Below are positions 43,409 through 52,330 of a DNA stretch of 64,000 nt, piece after piece. The translations under genes were made by a program, and so were the position numbers. The notes under the pieces were generated by a model. The model was not told the DNA's origin. It searched no databases and saw nothing but the letters and a program-made list of their open reading frames with translations. Location: contig CP107246.1 of assembly GCA_030246985.1 (NCBI GenBank), positions 1,738,282 to 1,802,281 on the forward strand, written 5' to 3'. The stretch is from Candidatus Nitricoxidivorans perseverans (GTDB lineage: Bacteria; Pseudomonadota; Gammaproteobacteria; Burkholderiales; Rhodocyclaceae). The stretch's first letter is position 1; every line of letters starts with the position of its first letter.

Positions 43409-44749
43409 TTACAGCGCGGCGAGCAGCCTGCCGTGGATGCCGCCGAATCCGCCGTTGCTCATGACCAGCACGTGGTCGCCTGAACGCGCCTCGGCGACGA
43501 GGGCGGCGACGAGGGCGTCCAGGTCGTCGAAAGTATTCGCTTTGCCGCCCATCGGCGCCAGCGCCTCGGTCGTGCTCCAGCCCAGCCCCCCGCCATAGCA
43601 GAAGACGAGATCGGCGCCGGCCAGGCTGCCGGGCAGTTGGGCCTTCATGGCGCCGAGCTTCATGGTGTTGGAGCGGGGTTCCAGCACGGCCAGGATGCGG
43701 GCGGAGCCCACGCGGCTCCTCAGCCCTTCGATCGTCGCGGCGATTGCGGTCGGATGGTGGGCGAAGTCGTCGATGACCGTGACGCCGTTTACCGTGCCGC
43801 GCACCTCCAGCCGCCGCTTGACGCCCCGGAAGGTCCGCAGCGCCGCAAGGCCGGTTTCCACCGGCACGCCGGCATGGCGGGCGGCGGCAAGCGCGGCAAG
43901 CGCGTTGGCGCGATTGTGCGCGCCGGGCAAGTCCAGCCGGGTCCGGCCGAGCGCCGCTTCGCCAAGGCTGACCTCGAATTCCCCCGATGCATCCGGCTCT
44001 CCGGCCTGCCAGCCGTCGGCGGCATCGAACCGCTCCACCGGCGTCCAGCAACCCCGATCCAGCACACGTTTCAGCGATTCTTCGGCGCCGTTGGCGACGA
44101 TCAGGCCGCTACGTGGCAAAGTCCGCACGAAGTGGTGGAATTGCGTTTCGATGGCTGCAAGATCGGCGAAGATGTCGGCATGATCGAACTCAAGATTGTT
44201 CAGGATCGCCGTGCGCGGACGGTAATGGACGAACTTGGATCGCTTGTCGCAGAAGGCCGTGTCGTACTCGTCGGCCTCGATGACGAAGAAGAGGGAGTCT
44301 GTCAGTCGTGCCGACACGCCGAAGCCCTGCGGCACGCCGCCGACGAGGAAGCCCGGCTTCAGGCCGGCCTCTTCCAGAATCCAGGCCAGCATCGAGGTGG
44401 TCGTCGTCTTGCCGTGGGTGCCGGCCACGCCGAGCACCCAGCGGTCGCGCAGGACATGCTCGGCCAGCCATTGCGGCCCCGAGACATACGGCAGGTTGCG
44501 GTCGAGGATCTCCTCAAGCAGCGGGTTGCCGCGCGAGATGGCGTTGCCCACCACGAAGAGGTCGGGCGCAAGACCGATCTGCTCCGCGCCGTATCCTTCC
44601 ACAAGTTCGATGCCCTGCGCCCCGAGCTGGTCGCTCATCGGCGGATAGACGTTGGCGTCGCAACCCGTGACCCGGTGGCCGGCGGCGCGCGCGAGCAGCG
44701 CGATGCCGCCCATGAAGGTGCCGCAGATACCGAGGATATGGATATGCAT
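43409..44749 (-). CDS. mpl: UDP-N-acetylmuramate:tripeptide ligase Mpl (murein recycling)
   Basis: 446 residues from ATG 44749 (MHIHILGICGTFMGGIALLA). Mur-ligase features: 'GVAGTHGKTTTTSMLAWILEEA' P-loop (about 105-125), 'LNNLEFDHADIFADL', 'GAHNRANALAALAAARH' and 'VIDDFAHHPTAIAATIEGLR'. It joins the recycled tripeptide L-Ala-gamma-D-Glu-meso-DAP to UDP-MurNAc. Normal family length. It is divergent from the small gene at 44804, the two starts being 54 bases apart. Confidence 0.95.
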   Translation of the reverse strand: MHIHILGICGTFMGGIALLARAAGHRVTGCDANVYPPMSDQLGAQGIELVEGYGAEQIGLAPDLFVVGNAISRGNPLLEEILDRNLPYVSGPQWLAEHVLRDRWVLGVAGTHGKTTTTSMLAWILEEAGLKPGFLVGGVPQGFGVSARLTDSLFFVIEADEYDTAFCDKRSKFVHYRPRTAILNNLEFDHADIFADLAAIETQFHHFVRTLPRSGLIVANGAEESLKRVLDRGCWTPVERFDAADGWQAGEPDASGEFEVSLGEAALGRTRLDLPGAHNRANALAALAAARHAGVPVETGLAALRTFRGVKRRLEVRGTVNGVTVIDDFAHHPTAIAATIEGLRSRVGSARILAVLEPRSNTMKLGAMKAQLPGSLAGADLVFCYGGGLGWSTTEALAPMGGKANTFDDLDALVAALVAEARSGDHVLVMSNGGFGGIHGRLLAAL

Positions 44750-44803
44750 GTTCCTGTCAGGCGCGTGCAATAATGGCCCGGCATTCTACTCCGGGACTTG
44801 ACC

Positions 44804-45241
44804 ATGCCCCGCCGCAAACCCGCCGCCCTGCGCCCCGCCGTCGTCTACCCGACGCTCCTTGATGAAGCCGAACAGCCCGGGCAGCTGCGCATGCTTCGGC
44901 AGACCGCCCTGGAGGTCATGGAATTCCTGGCCGACTTCCGCCCCTATCTGACCGGCGCCGTGCTCGACGGCACGGCTGGACGCCATGCCGAGGTGGAAAT
45001 CGAGCTTTTTGCCGATAGCGCAAAAGAAGTCGAGATTTCGCTGCTATCCCGCGGCATCTCCTACGAACCTGCCGACAATGGCCGACAAAACACGAGCGGT
45101 CCCGAGGCGCGCCTGCGGTTGGACTGGAACGGGGTCATGGTGCGGATATCCATTTTCCCGCCCATCGCGGAACGCCGACAACGGCGTGGCCACAGCCGCG
45201 CCAGGGCGGGCGGGGTCGAGGCCCTCCTGGGCGCCGAATAG
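44804..45241 (+). CDS. Conserved hypothetical protein between mpl and aroQ
   Basis: 145 residues starting at ATG 44804 (a TTG two codons earlier is possible). No signal peptide or membrane helix. Sequence 'RQTALEVMEFLADFRPYLTGAVLDGTAGRHAEVEIELFADSAKEVEISLLSRGISYE' looks like a small alpha/beta domain and recalls the nucleotidyltransferase-like proteins of about 150 residues often found at this position in betaproteobacteria. The tail is Arg-rich ('ERRQRRGHSRARAGG'). No catalytic residues can be assigned with confidence. Confidence 0.75.
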   Translation: MPRRKPAALRPAVVYPTLLDEAEQPGQLRMLRQTALEVMEFLADFRPYLTGAVLDGTAGRHAEVEIELFADSAKEVEISLLSRGISYEPADNGRQNTSGPEARLRLDWNGVMVRISIFPPIAERRQRRGHSRARAGGVEALLGAE

Positions 45242-45297
45242 TCGCCTAAATAGCCCCGTCTGGACAAAGTGTATCGATTTGAGGCAAACTTGACGCC

Positions 45298-45798
45298 ATG
45301 TCCAAGCAAACAGCCCGCAAAACCGGTCACGATTCCGGCCCCTTCAGCGATCGGGCACGCATTCTGGTGCTCCACGGCCCGAACCTGAACCTGCTCGGCC
45401 GGCGCGAGCCGGAAATCTATGGCCGCACGACGCTAGCCGACATCCATGCCGGCATGGAAGCCCGCGCCCATGTCGTCGGCGTGCAGATCGAAAGCTTCCA
45501 GAGCAATTCCGAGGGCGAGCTAATCGACCGGGTGCAGGCCGCGTCGGCCGAAGGCGTCGAGTTCATCATCATCAATCCGGGCGGCTACACTCATACCAGC
45601 GTCGCCCTGCGCGACGCGCTGGCGGCCGTGGCCATCCCGTTCATCGAGGTGCACCTGTCGAACATCCACGCGCGCGAAGCCTTCCGGCGGCACTCCTACT
45701 TTTCAGAAATCGCCGTCGGCGTGATCTGCGGTTTCGGCGCCCAAGGTTACGAGCTGGCCCTGGACGCGGCCCTCGCACGCATCCGCAAGCCCGGATAG
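45298..45798 (+). CDS. aroQ: Type II 3-dehydroquinate dehydratase
   Basis: 166 residues. '[21 protein letters not shown]' (Asn and Arg/Tyr of the lid), '[14 protein letters not shown]', '[19 protein letters not shown]' and the catalytic His in '[16 protein letters not shown]'. It catalyses step three of the shikimate pathway as a dodecamer. It has an N-terminal extension of about 20 residues rich in Lys/Ser/Thr, so an internal start is possible, but no Met is available there. It is followed by accB-accC, a common order in this group. Confidence 0.96.
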   Translation: MSKQTARKTGHDSGPFSDRARILVLHGPNLNLLGRREPEIYGRTTLADIHAGMEARAHVVGVQIESFQSNSEGELIDRVQAASAEGVEFIIINPGGYTHTSVALRDALAAVAIPFIEVHLSNIHAREAFRRHSYFSEIAVGVICGFGAQGYELALDAALARIRKPG

Positions 45799-45845
45799 CG
45801 GGCGCGCGCCGCGCCACCCCCCCATTTCAAACTCAAGGAGTCGTC

Positions 45846-46304
45846 ATGGACTTGAGAAAGCTGAAGACCCTCATCGACCTTGTCCAGAATTCCGGCATTT
45901 CCGAGCTGGAGATCAGCGAGGGCGAGGAGAAAATCCGCATCGCCAAGCATTACGCGGCAACCCCGCCCACCGCGGTGATGGTCGGCGCGCCCGCCGCCTA
46001 TCAGGCATCCGCGCCGGTACCGGAGACCGCCGCCGCGATTCCCGCCGAAACGACCCCTCCGGAGGCCGCCGGCCACCGACTCAAGGCGCCCATGGTCGGC
46101 ACCTTCTACCGCTCCGGCAGCCCAGGCTCTCAGGCCTTCGTCGAGGTGGGTCAGACCGTCAAGCAGGGCGATACGCTATGCATCATCGAGGCCATGAAGC
46201 TGATGAATGAGATCGAGTCGGATGCCTCGGGCGTCATCAAGGCGATCCTCGTCGAAAACGGCCAGCCCGTGGAGTACGGCCAGCCGCTCTTCATCATCGG
46301 CTGA
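45846..46304 (+). CDS. accB: Acetyl-CoA carboxylase biotin carboxyl carrier protein
   Basis: 152 residues. An N-terminal helix pair ('[32 protein letters not shown]'), an Ala/Pro linker (about 45-75) and a C-terminal biotinyl domain with the lysine in '[14 protein letters not shown]' (about residue 118). Biotin on this Lys carries CO2 from AccC to the carboxyltransferase for malonyl-CoA. AAGGAG lies before the ATG. Ten bases separate it from accC. Confidence 0.97.
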   Translation: MDLRKLKTLIDLVQNSGISELEISEGEEKIRIAKHYAATPPTAVMVGAPAAYQASAPVPETAAAIPAETTPPEAAGHRLKAPMVGTFYRSGSPGSQAFVEVGQTVKQGDTLCIIEAMKLMNEIESDASGVIKAILVENGQPVEYGQPLFIIG

Positions 46305-46314
46305 TCCCGACCCC

Positions 46315-47664
46315 ATGTTCGAAAAAGTCCTCATTGCCAACCGCGGGGAAATCGCCCTGCGCATCCTGCGCGCCTGCCGCGAGCTGGGCATCCGCACCGT
46401 CGCCGTCCATTCCACGGCCGACGAGGAGGCCAAGTACGTCAAGCTGGCCGACGAATCGGTCTGCATCGGCCCCGCGCCTTCGGGCCAGAGCTACCTCAAC
46501 GTCCCCGCCATCATCTCGGCCGCCGAGGTCACGGACGCCGAAGCCATCCATCCCGGCTACGGTTTTCTCTCGGAGAACGCCGACTTCGCCGAAAAGGTGG
46601 AAAAATCCGGTTTTGTTTTTATCGGCCCCAAACCGGAAACCATCCGTCTGATGGGCGACAAGGTGTCCGCCAAGGACGCCATGAAGGCGGCGGGCGTGCC
46701 CTGCGTCCCCGGTTCCGACGGCGCCCTGCCCGAGGATCCAAAGGAAATCGTGAGGATCGCCCGCGCCATCGGATACCCGGTCATCATCAAGGCGGCGGGC
46801 GGCGGCGGCGGGCGCGGCATGCGTGTCGTCCATACGGAGGCGGCGCTGAACAACGCGGTCAACATGACCCGCGCCGAGGCCGGCGCCGCGTTCGGCAACC
46901 CCATGGTGTACCTGGAGAAGTTCCTGGAGAATCCGCGACACATCGAAATCCAGGTGATGGCCGATACCTTCCGCAACGCCGTCTGGCTCTCGGAACGCGA
47001 CTGCTCGATGCAGCGCCGCCACCAGAAGGTGATCGAGGAGGCGCCCGCGCCGGAAGTCAACCGTCGCCTGATCGGACGCATCGGCGACCGCTGCGCCGAG
47101 GCCTGCCGCAAGATCGGCTACCGCGGCGCCGGCACTTTCGAGTTCCTCTACGAGAACGGCGAGTTCTATTTCATCGAGATGAACACCCGCGTCCAGGTGG
47201 AGCATCCCGTCACGGAGCTTGTCACCGGCATCGACATCGTCCAGGCCCAGATCCGCGTCGCCGCCGGCGAGAAGCTCTGGTTCCGCCAGCGCGACCTCGA
47301 GATCAAGGGCCATGCGATCGAATGCCGCATCTGCGCTGAAGATCCTTTCAAATTCACGCCATCTCCCGGCAAGATCACCAATTGGCACCCGCCCGGCGGC
47401 CCCGGCGTGCGCGTGGATTCACATGCTTACTCGGGTTACACGGTACCCTCGCACTACGATTCGATGATCGCCAAGCTCATCACTTACGGCGATACCCGCG
47501 ACCAGGCCATCCGGCGCATGCGCATCGCGCTGTCCGAAATGATGGTGACGGGCATCAAGACCAACATCCCCCTCCACCAGGAGCTGATGCAGGACGCCAA
47601 TTTCCTCAAGGGCGGCACCAGCATCCACTACCTGGAAGAAAAGCTGGCCGACCGGGAAGCCTAA
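46315..47664 (+). CDS. accC: Acetyl-CoA carboxylase biotin carboxylase
   Basis: 449 residues from ATG 46315 ([20 protein letters not shown]). ATP-grasp features: '[16 protein letters not shown]' (glycine-rich lid, about 160), '[10 protein letters not shown]', '[20 protein letters not shown]' and '[16 protein letters not shown]'. It carboxylates the biotin of AccB using bicarbonate and ATP. Typical length of 447-450. The gene shares an operon with accB, prmA and possibly aroQ. Confidence 0.98.
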   Translation: MFEKVLIANRGEIALRILRACRELGIRTVAVHSTADEEAKYVKLADESVCIGPAPSGQSYLNVPAIISAAEVTDAEAIHPGYGFLSENADFAEKVEKSGFVFIGPKPETIRLMGDKVSAKDAMKAAGVPCVPGSDGALPEDPKEIVRIARAIGYPVIIKAAGGGGGRGMRVVHTEAALNNAVNMTRAEAGAAFGNPMVYLEKFLENPRHIEIQVMADTFRNAVWLSERDCSMQRRHQKVIEEAPAPEVNRRLIGRIGDRCAEACRKIGYRGAGTFEFLYENGEFYFIEMNTRVQVEHPVTELVTGIDIVQAQIRVAAGEKLWFRQRDLEIKGHAIECRICAEDPFKFTPSPGKITNWHPPGGPGVRVDSHAYSGYTVPSHYDSMIAKLITYGDTRDQAIRRMRIALSEMMVTGIKTNIPLHQELMQDANFLKGGTSIHYLEEKLADREA

Positions 47665-47667
47665 GCG

Positions 47668-48555
47668 ATGTGGCTTTCGGTGGCGCTCAGTACCGATGCG
47701 GCGCATGCCGAGGCGCTCTCCGAAGCCTTGCTGGAACAGGGGGCGATTTCTGTCAGCGTCGAGGACGCCGATGCCGGCACCGAGCTTGAGACGCCCCAGT
47801 TCGGCGAACCCGGCGGCAGCCCGGCCACGCCACTGTGGCAGCGAAGCCGCGTCATCGCCCTGTTCGAGCCGGCCGACGACTTGGCCGGTCGCATCGCCGT
47901 GGTCATGGCGGAAGTCGGCCTCCGCGACACGGCGCCCGAATTCGCCGAAGTCGCCGAACAGGACTGGGTGCGCCTGACCCAGTCCCAGTTCGAGCCCATC
48001 CGCATCAACGAACGCCTCTGGATCGTGCCTTCGTGGCACGCGGCGCCCGACCCCGCCGCCATCAATCTGGCGCTGGATCCCGGCCTGGCCTTCGGCACGG
48101 GTTCGCATCCGACCACGCGGCTCTGCCTCGACTGGCTTTGCGACAACGTGCGCGGCGGGGAGTGCGTGCTCGACTACGGCTGCGGCTCCGGCATCCTGGG
48201 GATCGCCGCGCTGAAGCTCGGCGCCGGCGACGCGCTTGGCGTCGACATTGACGACAAGGCCCTGGAAGCCGCGGCGGACAACGCCGCCCGAAACGGCGTT
48301 TCCCTGCGTCTGGTTCCTTCCCGGCAGCCGCTGGCGGAGACCTTCGACCTCGTGGTCGCCAACATCCTCACCAATCCGCTGTGCGCGCTGGCGCCGTTGC
48401 TGGCGGGCCGGCTGGCGCCCGGCGGACGCCTGGCCATTTCCGGCGTGCTGGAATCCCAGGCGCGGCAGGTGATCGACGCTTACGCGCCCCACCTTCCGCT
48501 GCGGATCGGCGCGGCGCTGGAAGGCTGGGCGCGGCTGGAGGGAGCGCGACAGTGA
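47668..48555 (+). CDS. prmA: Ribosomal protein L11 methyltransferase
   Basis: 295 residues. N-terminal substrate-recognition domain, then a Rossmann methyltransferase: 'GLAFGTGSHPTTRLCLDWL', SAM motif I 'VLDYGCGSGILGIAALKLGA' (about 165) and 'DLVVANILTNPL' (motif IV, NPPY-like NIL). It trimethylates L11 lysines. It begins three bases after the accC stop and overlaps the next gene by four bases (GTGA). Confidence 0.96.
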   Translation: MWLSVALSTDAAHAEALSEALLEQGAISVSVEDADAGTELETPQFGEPGGSPATPLWQRSRVIALFEPADDLAGRIAVVMAEVGLRDTAPEFAEVAEQDWVRLTQSQFEPIRINERLWIVPSWHAAPDPAAINLALDPGLAFGTGSHPTTRLCLDWLCDNVRGGECVLDYGCGSGILGIAALKLGAGDALGVDIDDKALEAAADNAARNGVSLRLVPSRQPLAETFDLVVANILTNPLCALAPLLAGRLAPGGRLAISGVLESQARQVIDAYAPHLPLRIGAALEGWARLEGARQ

Positions 48556-49334
48556 TATTGACGCGCTGCCCCCACTGCGGCACGACCTTCCGCGCGACAC
48601 CGGAACAGCTCAAGGCGCGCCACGGCCGGGTGCGCTGCGGCCAGTGCCGGGCGGTGTTCGACGGACTGGAGGCGCTGGCCGAGGTGCCTGAGGCGCCGGA
48701 GCCTCCCTCGATGCCGCCGCCGATGGCCGAGGAAGCGCCAGCCCTCCTTCCCGACGTGGCCGCAGGAATCGACGAACCGCCGGCCTCGCCCGAACCGCCG
48801 GGCGAGGAGCCCACGCCCACAACCGAGGAAGAACCGCCGCGCCGCCGCGCCTGGCCGTGGGCGTTCGCCATTTTCCTGTTCGCGCTGCCGGCGCTTTTCG
48901 TCCAGGCGTTGCTGCATTTCCGCGTTGAGCTGGCCGTGCTCCATCCGCAAATGAAGCCCGCCCTGCTGGCCGCCTGCGAGCTGCTCGGCTGCGACCTGCC
49001 GCTGCCGCGCCGGATCGACCGCGTGAGCATCGAGAGCTCCGACCTGCATCCGGCCGGCCCGGACGACCCATCCAACGATGGGCGCTTGCGGCTCGTCGCC
49101 AACCTCCGGAACCGTGCGCCCTTCGTCCAGGCCTGGCCGCACCTCGAACTCACGCTCACCGACGCCAGCGACCGGATGCTCCTGCGCAAGGCGCTCGCCC
49201 CGGCCGAATACCTGCCGCCGGACGTTTCGCCCGCCGAGGGCTTTCCCGCCGGCGCCGAGCGGGCCGTCTCCCTGGCGCTCGAAGCGCCGGGCGTGGCGGC
49301 GGTCGGCTACCGGCTCTACGTTTTCCATCCCTGA
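48552..49334 (+). CDS. Zinc-ribbon membrane protein (MJ0042 / DUF3426)
   Basis: 260 residues with a GTG start at 48552 that overlaps the prmA stop. N-terminal zinc ribbon 'TRCPHCGTTFRATPEQLKARHGRVRCGQCRAVFDG' (CxxC...CxxC), a Pro/Glu-rich linker (about 40-95), one membrane helix ('WPWAFAIFLFALPALFVQALLHF'), and a DUF3426 domain with 'CELLGCDLPLPRRIDRVSIESSDLHP' and 'LPPDVSPAEGFPAGAE'. It is commonly found right after prmA in betaproteobacteria; function unknown. The frame is open far upstream, but the zinc ribbon fixes the start. Confidence 0.9.
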   Translation: MILTRCPHCGTTFRATPEQLKARHGRVRCGQCRAVFDGLEALAEVPEAPEPPSMPPPMAEEAPALLPDVAAGIDEPPASPEPPGEEPTPTTEEEPPRRRAWPWAFAIFLFALPALFVQALLHFRVELAVLHPQMKPALLAACELLGCDLPLPRRIDRVSIESSDLHPAGPDDPSNDGRLRLVANLRNRAPFVQAWPHLELTLTDASDRMLLRKALAPAEYLPPDVSPAEGFPAGAERAVSLALEAPGVAAVGYRLYVFHP

Positions 49335-49355
49335 CATCTTCCACACATACCGACC

Positions 49356-50303
49356 ATGCGCACATTGATCTGCGGCTCCCTCGCCTACGACACCATCATG
49401 GTGTTCCACGACCGCTTCAAACACCATATCCTGCCCGAGCAGATCCATATCCTCAACGTCTCCTTCCTGGTGCCGGACATGCGGCGCGAGTACGGCGGCT
49501 GTGCCGGCAACATCGCGTACAACCTGCGCCTGCTGGGCGGCGAGCCGCTCATCATGGCCACGGTCGGCGACGATTCGGCGCTCTACATGCAGCGCCTCCA
49601 GCATCTCGGGCTGGAAACGCGCCATGTGCGCCACATCCCCGACAGCTACACGGCCCAGGCCTTCATCACCACCGACCTCGACGACAACCAGATCACCGCC
49701 TTCCACCCCGGCGCCATGAACTTTTCGCACCGGAACCGCGTGGGCGACGCCGAGGGCGTCGTGCTGGGCATCGTCGCGCCCGACGGACGCGAGGGCATGC
49801 TCAATCACGCGCGCGGATTCCACGCGGACGGCATCCCCTTCATCTTCGATCCGGGCCAGGGCCTGCCCATGTTCTCCGGCGACGACCTGACGGACTTCCT
49901 GAAACTCGCCGATTACTGCACGGTCAACGACTACGAGGCGAAGCTCCTGTGCGAACGCACCGGCCGTAACCTGGAATCCCTCGCCGGCGAATTGAAGGCG
50001 CTGATCGTCACCCTCGGCGGCAATGGTTCCGAGATTTACGCCGACGGCCGGCGCATCGTCATTCCCGGCGTCGAGCCCGACGGCATGGTCGATCCCACCG
50101 GCTGCGGCGACGCCTACCGCGCAGGCCTGCTCTACGGCATCGCGCGGGACTGGGAATGGGAGAAGACCGGCCGGCTGGCCTCGCTGATGGGCTCGATCAA
50201 GATCGCCCACCGGGGCGGCCAGAACCACAAGCCCTCGCGTGAGGAGATCGCCGAACGTTACCGGCTCGCCTTCGGCGAACCTTTGCAAGGAAACGGATCA
50301 TGA
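49356..50303 (+). CDS. PfkB-family carbohydrate/nucleoside kinase
   Basis: 315 residues. PfkB signature 2 'DGMVDPTGCGDAYRAGLLYG' with the catalytic Asp (about 258), N-terminal 'EYGGCAGNIAYNLRLLGGEPLIMATVGDD' (signature 1) and 'IVTLGGNGSEIYADG'. Overall closest in style to bacterial adenosine-kinase-like members of the family. It phosphorylates a sugar or nucleoside OH with ATP. Substrate not certain. It overlaps the next gene by four bases (ATGA). Confidence 0.9.
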   Translation: MRTLICGSLAYDTIMVFHDRFKHHILPEQIHILNVSFLVPDMRREYGGCAGNIAYNLRLLGGEPLIMATVGDDSALYMQRLQHLGLETRHVRHIPDSYTAQAFITTDLDDNQITAFHPGAMNFSHRNRVGDAEGVVLGIVAPDGREGMLNHARGFHADGIPFIFDPGQGLPMFSGDDLTDFLKLADYCTVNDYEAKLLCERTGRNLESLAGELKALIVTLGGNGSEIYADGRRIVIPGVEPDGMVDPTGCGDAYRAGLLYGIARDWEWEKTGRLASLMGSIKIAHRGGQNHKPSREEIAERYRLAFGEPLQGNGS

Positions 50304-50755
50304 AGAACATGCTGCGCAATTTCTCCATCGCCGCGACGGTCCTCCTGCTGGCGGCCTGCGCCGGCAGCCAGTCCGGCTCCAGCTACGGCCGCGGCCAGAC
50401 GCGGGGCGAGATGTCCGTGCGCATGGGCGTCGTCGAAAGCGTGCGCCAGGTGACCATCGAAGGACCCAGGTCCGGAACCGGCGCGGTCGCCGGGGGCATC
50501 GTCGGCGGCGTCGCCGGCAGTAACGTCGGCGGCGGCAAGGGCGCCATCATCGGCACCGTGCTGGGCGCGGTGGCCGGCGGCGCGGCCGGCCAGGCCATCG
50601 AGGAACAGGCGACGAAGAAGCCCGGCCTGGAGATCACCGTCCGGCTCGATGGCGGCAGGCTGATCGCCGTCACCCAGGAGGCCGACGAACCGTTCCATCC
50701 CGGCGAGCGCGTGCGCATCCTCTCCGGCCAGGGCGCCACAAGGGTATCCCACTGA
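50300..50755 (+). CDS. Glycine-zipper outer-membrane lipoprotein (SlyB/Pcp-like)
   Basis: 151 residues. Lipoprotein signal with lipobox LAAC (Cys20) followed by 'AGSQSGSSYGRG'. The middle holds a glycine-zipper 2TM motif 'GAVAGGIVGGVAGSNVGGGKGAIIGTVLGAVAGGAAGQAIEE' (about 60-105), which inserts in membranes. 'GLEITVRLDGGRLIAVTQEADEPFHPGERVRILSGQGATRV' is the typical C-terminal domain of SlyB/Pcp proteins. It probably stabilises the cell envelope. Confidence 0.92.
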   Translation: MKNMLRNFSIAATVLLLAACAGSQSGSSYGRGQTRGEMSVRMGVVESVRQVTIEGPRSGTGAVAGGIVGGVAGSNVGGGKGAIIGTVLGAVAGGAAGQAIEEQATKKPGLEITVRLDGGRLIAVTQEADEPFHPGERVRILSGQGATRVSH

Positions 50756-51615
50756 CGCCGCCGATCGAAATTCGGGCCGCTTTCCGTCTCGCCCGCATCG
50801 GCCTTCACCTGGCTTGGGGCGCGGCGACGGTCGCCTGCGTCTTCCCCTTCGCGCCGCGCCGCGTCCGGCTGGCGCTGAAGTCGCGGTGGTCGCTCCAGCT
50901 GCTCGACTGCCTCGGCGTGCGCCTGCAAACGTCCGGCATGCCGCTTGATGGCGGCCTTTTCGTCGCCAACCACATTTCATGGCTGGACATATTCGCCATC
51001 AACGCGCTGGCGCCCGCCGCCTTCGTCTCCAAGGACGATGTGCGCGCCTGGCCGGTGATCGGCTGGTTGAGCGAAAAGACGGGCACCCTCTTCATGGAGC
51101 GCGGCTCGCGCTCCGCCGCCGTGCGCGCCAAGGAACACATGGTCGAAGCCCTGCGCCGCCGCTGGCGCGTCGCGATCTTCCCCGAAGGCACGACAAGCCC
51201 GGGCGATGCCGTGCTGCCCTTTCATGGCGCCCTGTTCCAGTCCGCCATCGACGCGGGCGTGCGCGTGGCGCCGGTGGCGATCCGCTACGCCGGCCCTGGC
51301 GGCCGGCCATCAACTGCGCCCGCCTACGTGGTCGGCGTCAGCCTGTGGCAGTCCTTCCGGAGCATCGCCACCGCATCGAGCCTGACGGCGCATGTGAGCT
51401 TTCTGCCGACCATCGATCCCGCGAACCTGGACCGCCGCCACCTGGCCCACCGGGCGCATACGGCCATCGCCCATGCCGTCACTCCCAACCGCTTGGCTCC
51501 ACCTGTCGCCGGCACGGCAACTGAAACACCCGGCGGTCTTCCAGACGCACAGCCGTCAGGCTGCCTCCCCACAGACAGCCCGAATCCAGCGCCAGCAGGT
51601 TCTTCCCAAGCTTGA
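50752..51615 (+). CDS. 1-acylglycerol-3-phosphate acyltransferase family protein (PlsC-like)
   Basis: About 287 codons. Motif I in 'FVANHISWLDIFAINAL' (NHxxxxD), motif II 'GTLFMERGSRSA', motif III 'VAIFPEGTTS' and 'APVAIRYAG'. N-terminal helix 'LHLAWGAATVACVFPFA'. It acylates lysophosphatidate or another lysolipid at the inner membrane. No ATG precedes the conserved N-terminal part: the frame reaches a CTG at 50752 that overlaps the previous stop (CTGA) with AAGGG ten bases before it, so a CTG start is possible. A GTG at 50917 would remove the first helix. The last 137 bases overlap apaH on the other strand; the conserved domain ends before that. Confidence 0.88.
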   Translation: MTPPIEIRAAFRLARIGLHLAWGAATVACVFPFAPRRVRLALKSRWSLQLLDCLGVRLQTSGMPLDGGLFVANHISWLDIFAINALAPAAFVSKDDVRAWPVIGWLSEKTGTLFMERGSRSAAVRAKEHMVEALRRRWRVAIFPEGTTSPGDAVLPFHGALFQSAIDAGVRVAPVAIRYAGPGGRPSTAPAYVVGVSLWQSFRSIATASSLTAHVSFLPTIDPANLDRRHLAHRAHTAIAHAVTPNRLAPPVAGTATETPGGLPDAQPSGCLPTDSPNPAPAGSSQA

Positions 51616-52315
51616 GTCCCAGCGCCGACCAGTGACCGAAGATCAGGGTGTGATCCGCGCTCCGGCGACCCGGCGCGTCGTACCAGGGCAGGCAGCCGGC
51701 GGGGCCGCGCTCCGGTGGCCCCTTCGAACCCTGCGCGCGCAGCTCCATCTTCCCGTCCGCCGTGACGAAGCGCATGCGCGTCATGGCGTTGATGACCACG
51801 CGCAGCCTGTCCCAGCCCGAGAGATCGTCGCGCCAGGCGAGCGGTTCCGAACCCCACATGTGTGCGAGGAAGTCGCGATAGCCGGGGCAGGCCAGGGCGG
51901 CGGCGGCCTCCTCGGCCAGCGATGCCGCCCGCGCCACGTCCCACTGGGGCAACAGGCCCGCATGGACCATGGCGAACTCGCCCTCGACATGGAACAGCGG
52001 CAGCCCGCGCAGCCAGGCCAGCAGTTCGTCCCGGTCCGGCGCGGCCAGCACGGCCGCCAGGGTGTCCTCCCGGCTGGCCTTCCCGAAGCCTTCGGCCTGC
52101 ATGACGAGATGGAGATCGTGGTTGCCCAGCACCGTGACCGCCGAATCGCCGAGATCGCGCACGAAGCGCAGCACTTCCAGCGATTGCGGACCGCGATTGA
52201 CCAGGTCGCCGACGAACCAGAGCCGGTCCCGTGTCCTGCTGAAGCTGATATAGTCCAGCAGCCGTTCCAACTCAACGAAGCAGCCCTGAATATCGCCAAT
52301 CGCATAGATCGCCAT
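51479..52315 (-). CDS. apaH: Symmetrical bis(5'-nucleosyl)-tetraphosphatase ApaH
   Basis: 278 residues from ATG 52315. Metallophosphatase motifs 'IYAIGDIQGCFVELERLL' (GDxQG), 'WFVGDLVNRGPQSLEVL' (GDxVxRG), 'VLGNHDLHLVM' (GNHD), 'MVHAGLLPQWD' and 'IFGHWSALG'. It hydrolyses Ap4A to two ADP and removes Np4 caps. It is divergent from the heptosyltransferase-like gene (15 bases between starts) and convergent with, and overlapping, the PlsC-like gene at its 3' end. Confidence 0.95.
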   Translation of the reverse strand: MAIYAIGDIQGCFVELERLLDYISFSRTRDRLWFVGDLVNRGPQSLEVLRFVRDLGDSAVTVLGNHDLHLVMQAEGFGKASREDTLAAVLAAPDRDELLAWLRGLPLFHVEGEFAMVHAGLLPQWDVARAASLAEEAAAALACPGYRDFLAHMWGSEPLAWRDDLSGWDRLRVVINAMTRMRFVTADGKMELRAQGSKGPPERGPAGCLPWYDAPGRRSADHTLIFGHWSALGLKLGKNLLALDSGCLWGGSLTAVRLEDRRVFQLPCRRQVEPSGWE

Positions 52316-52330
52316 GGCCGGCAGTTTACC

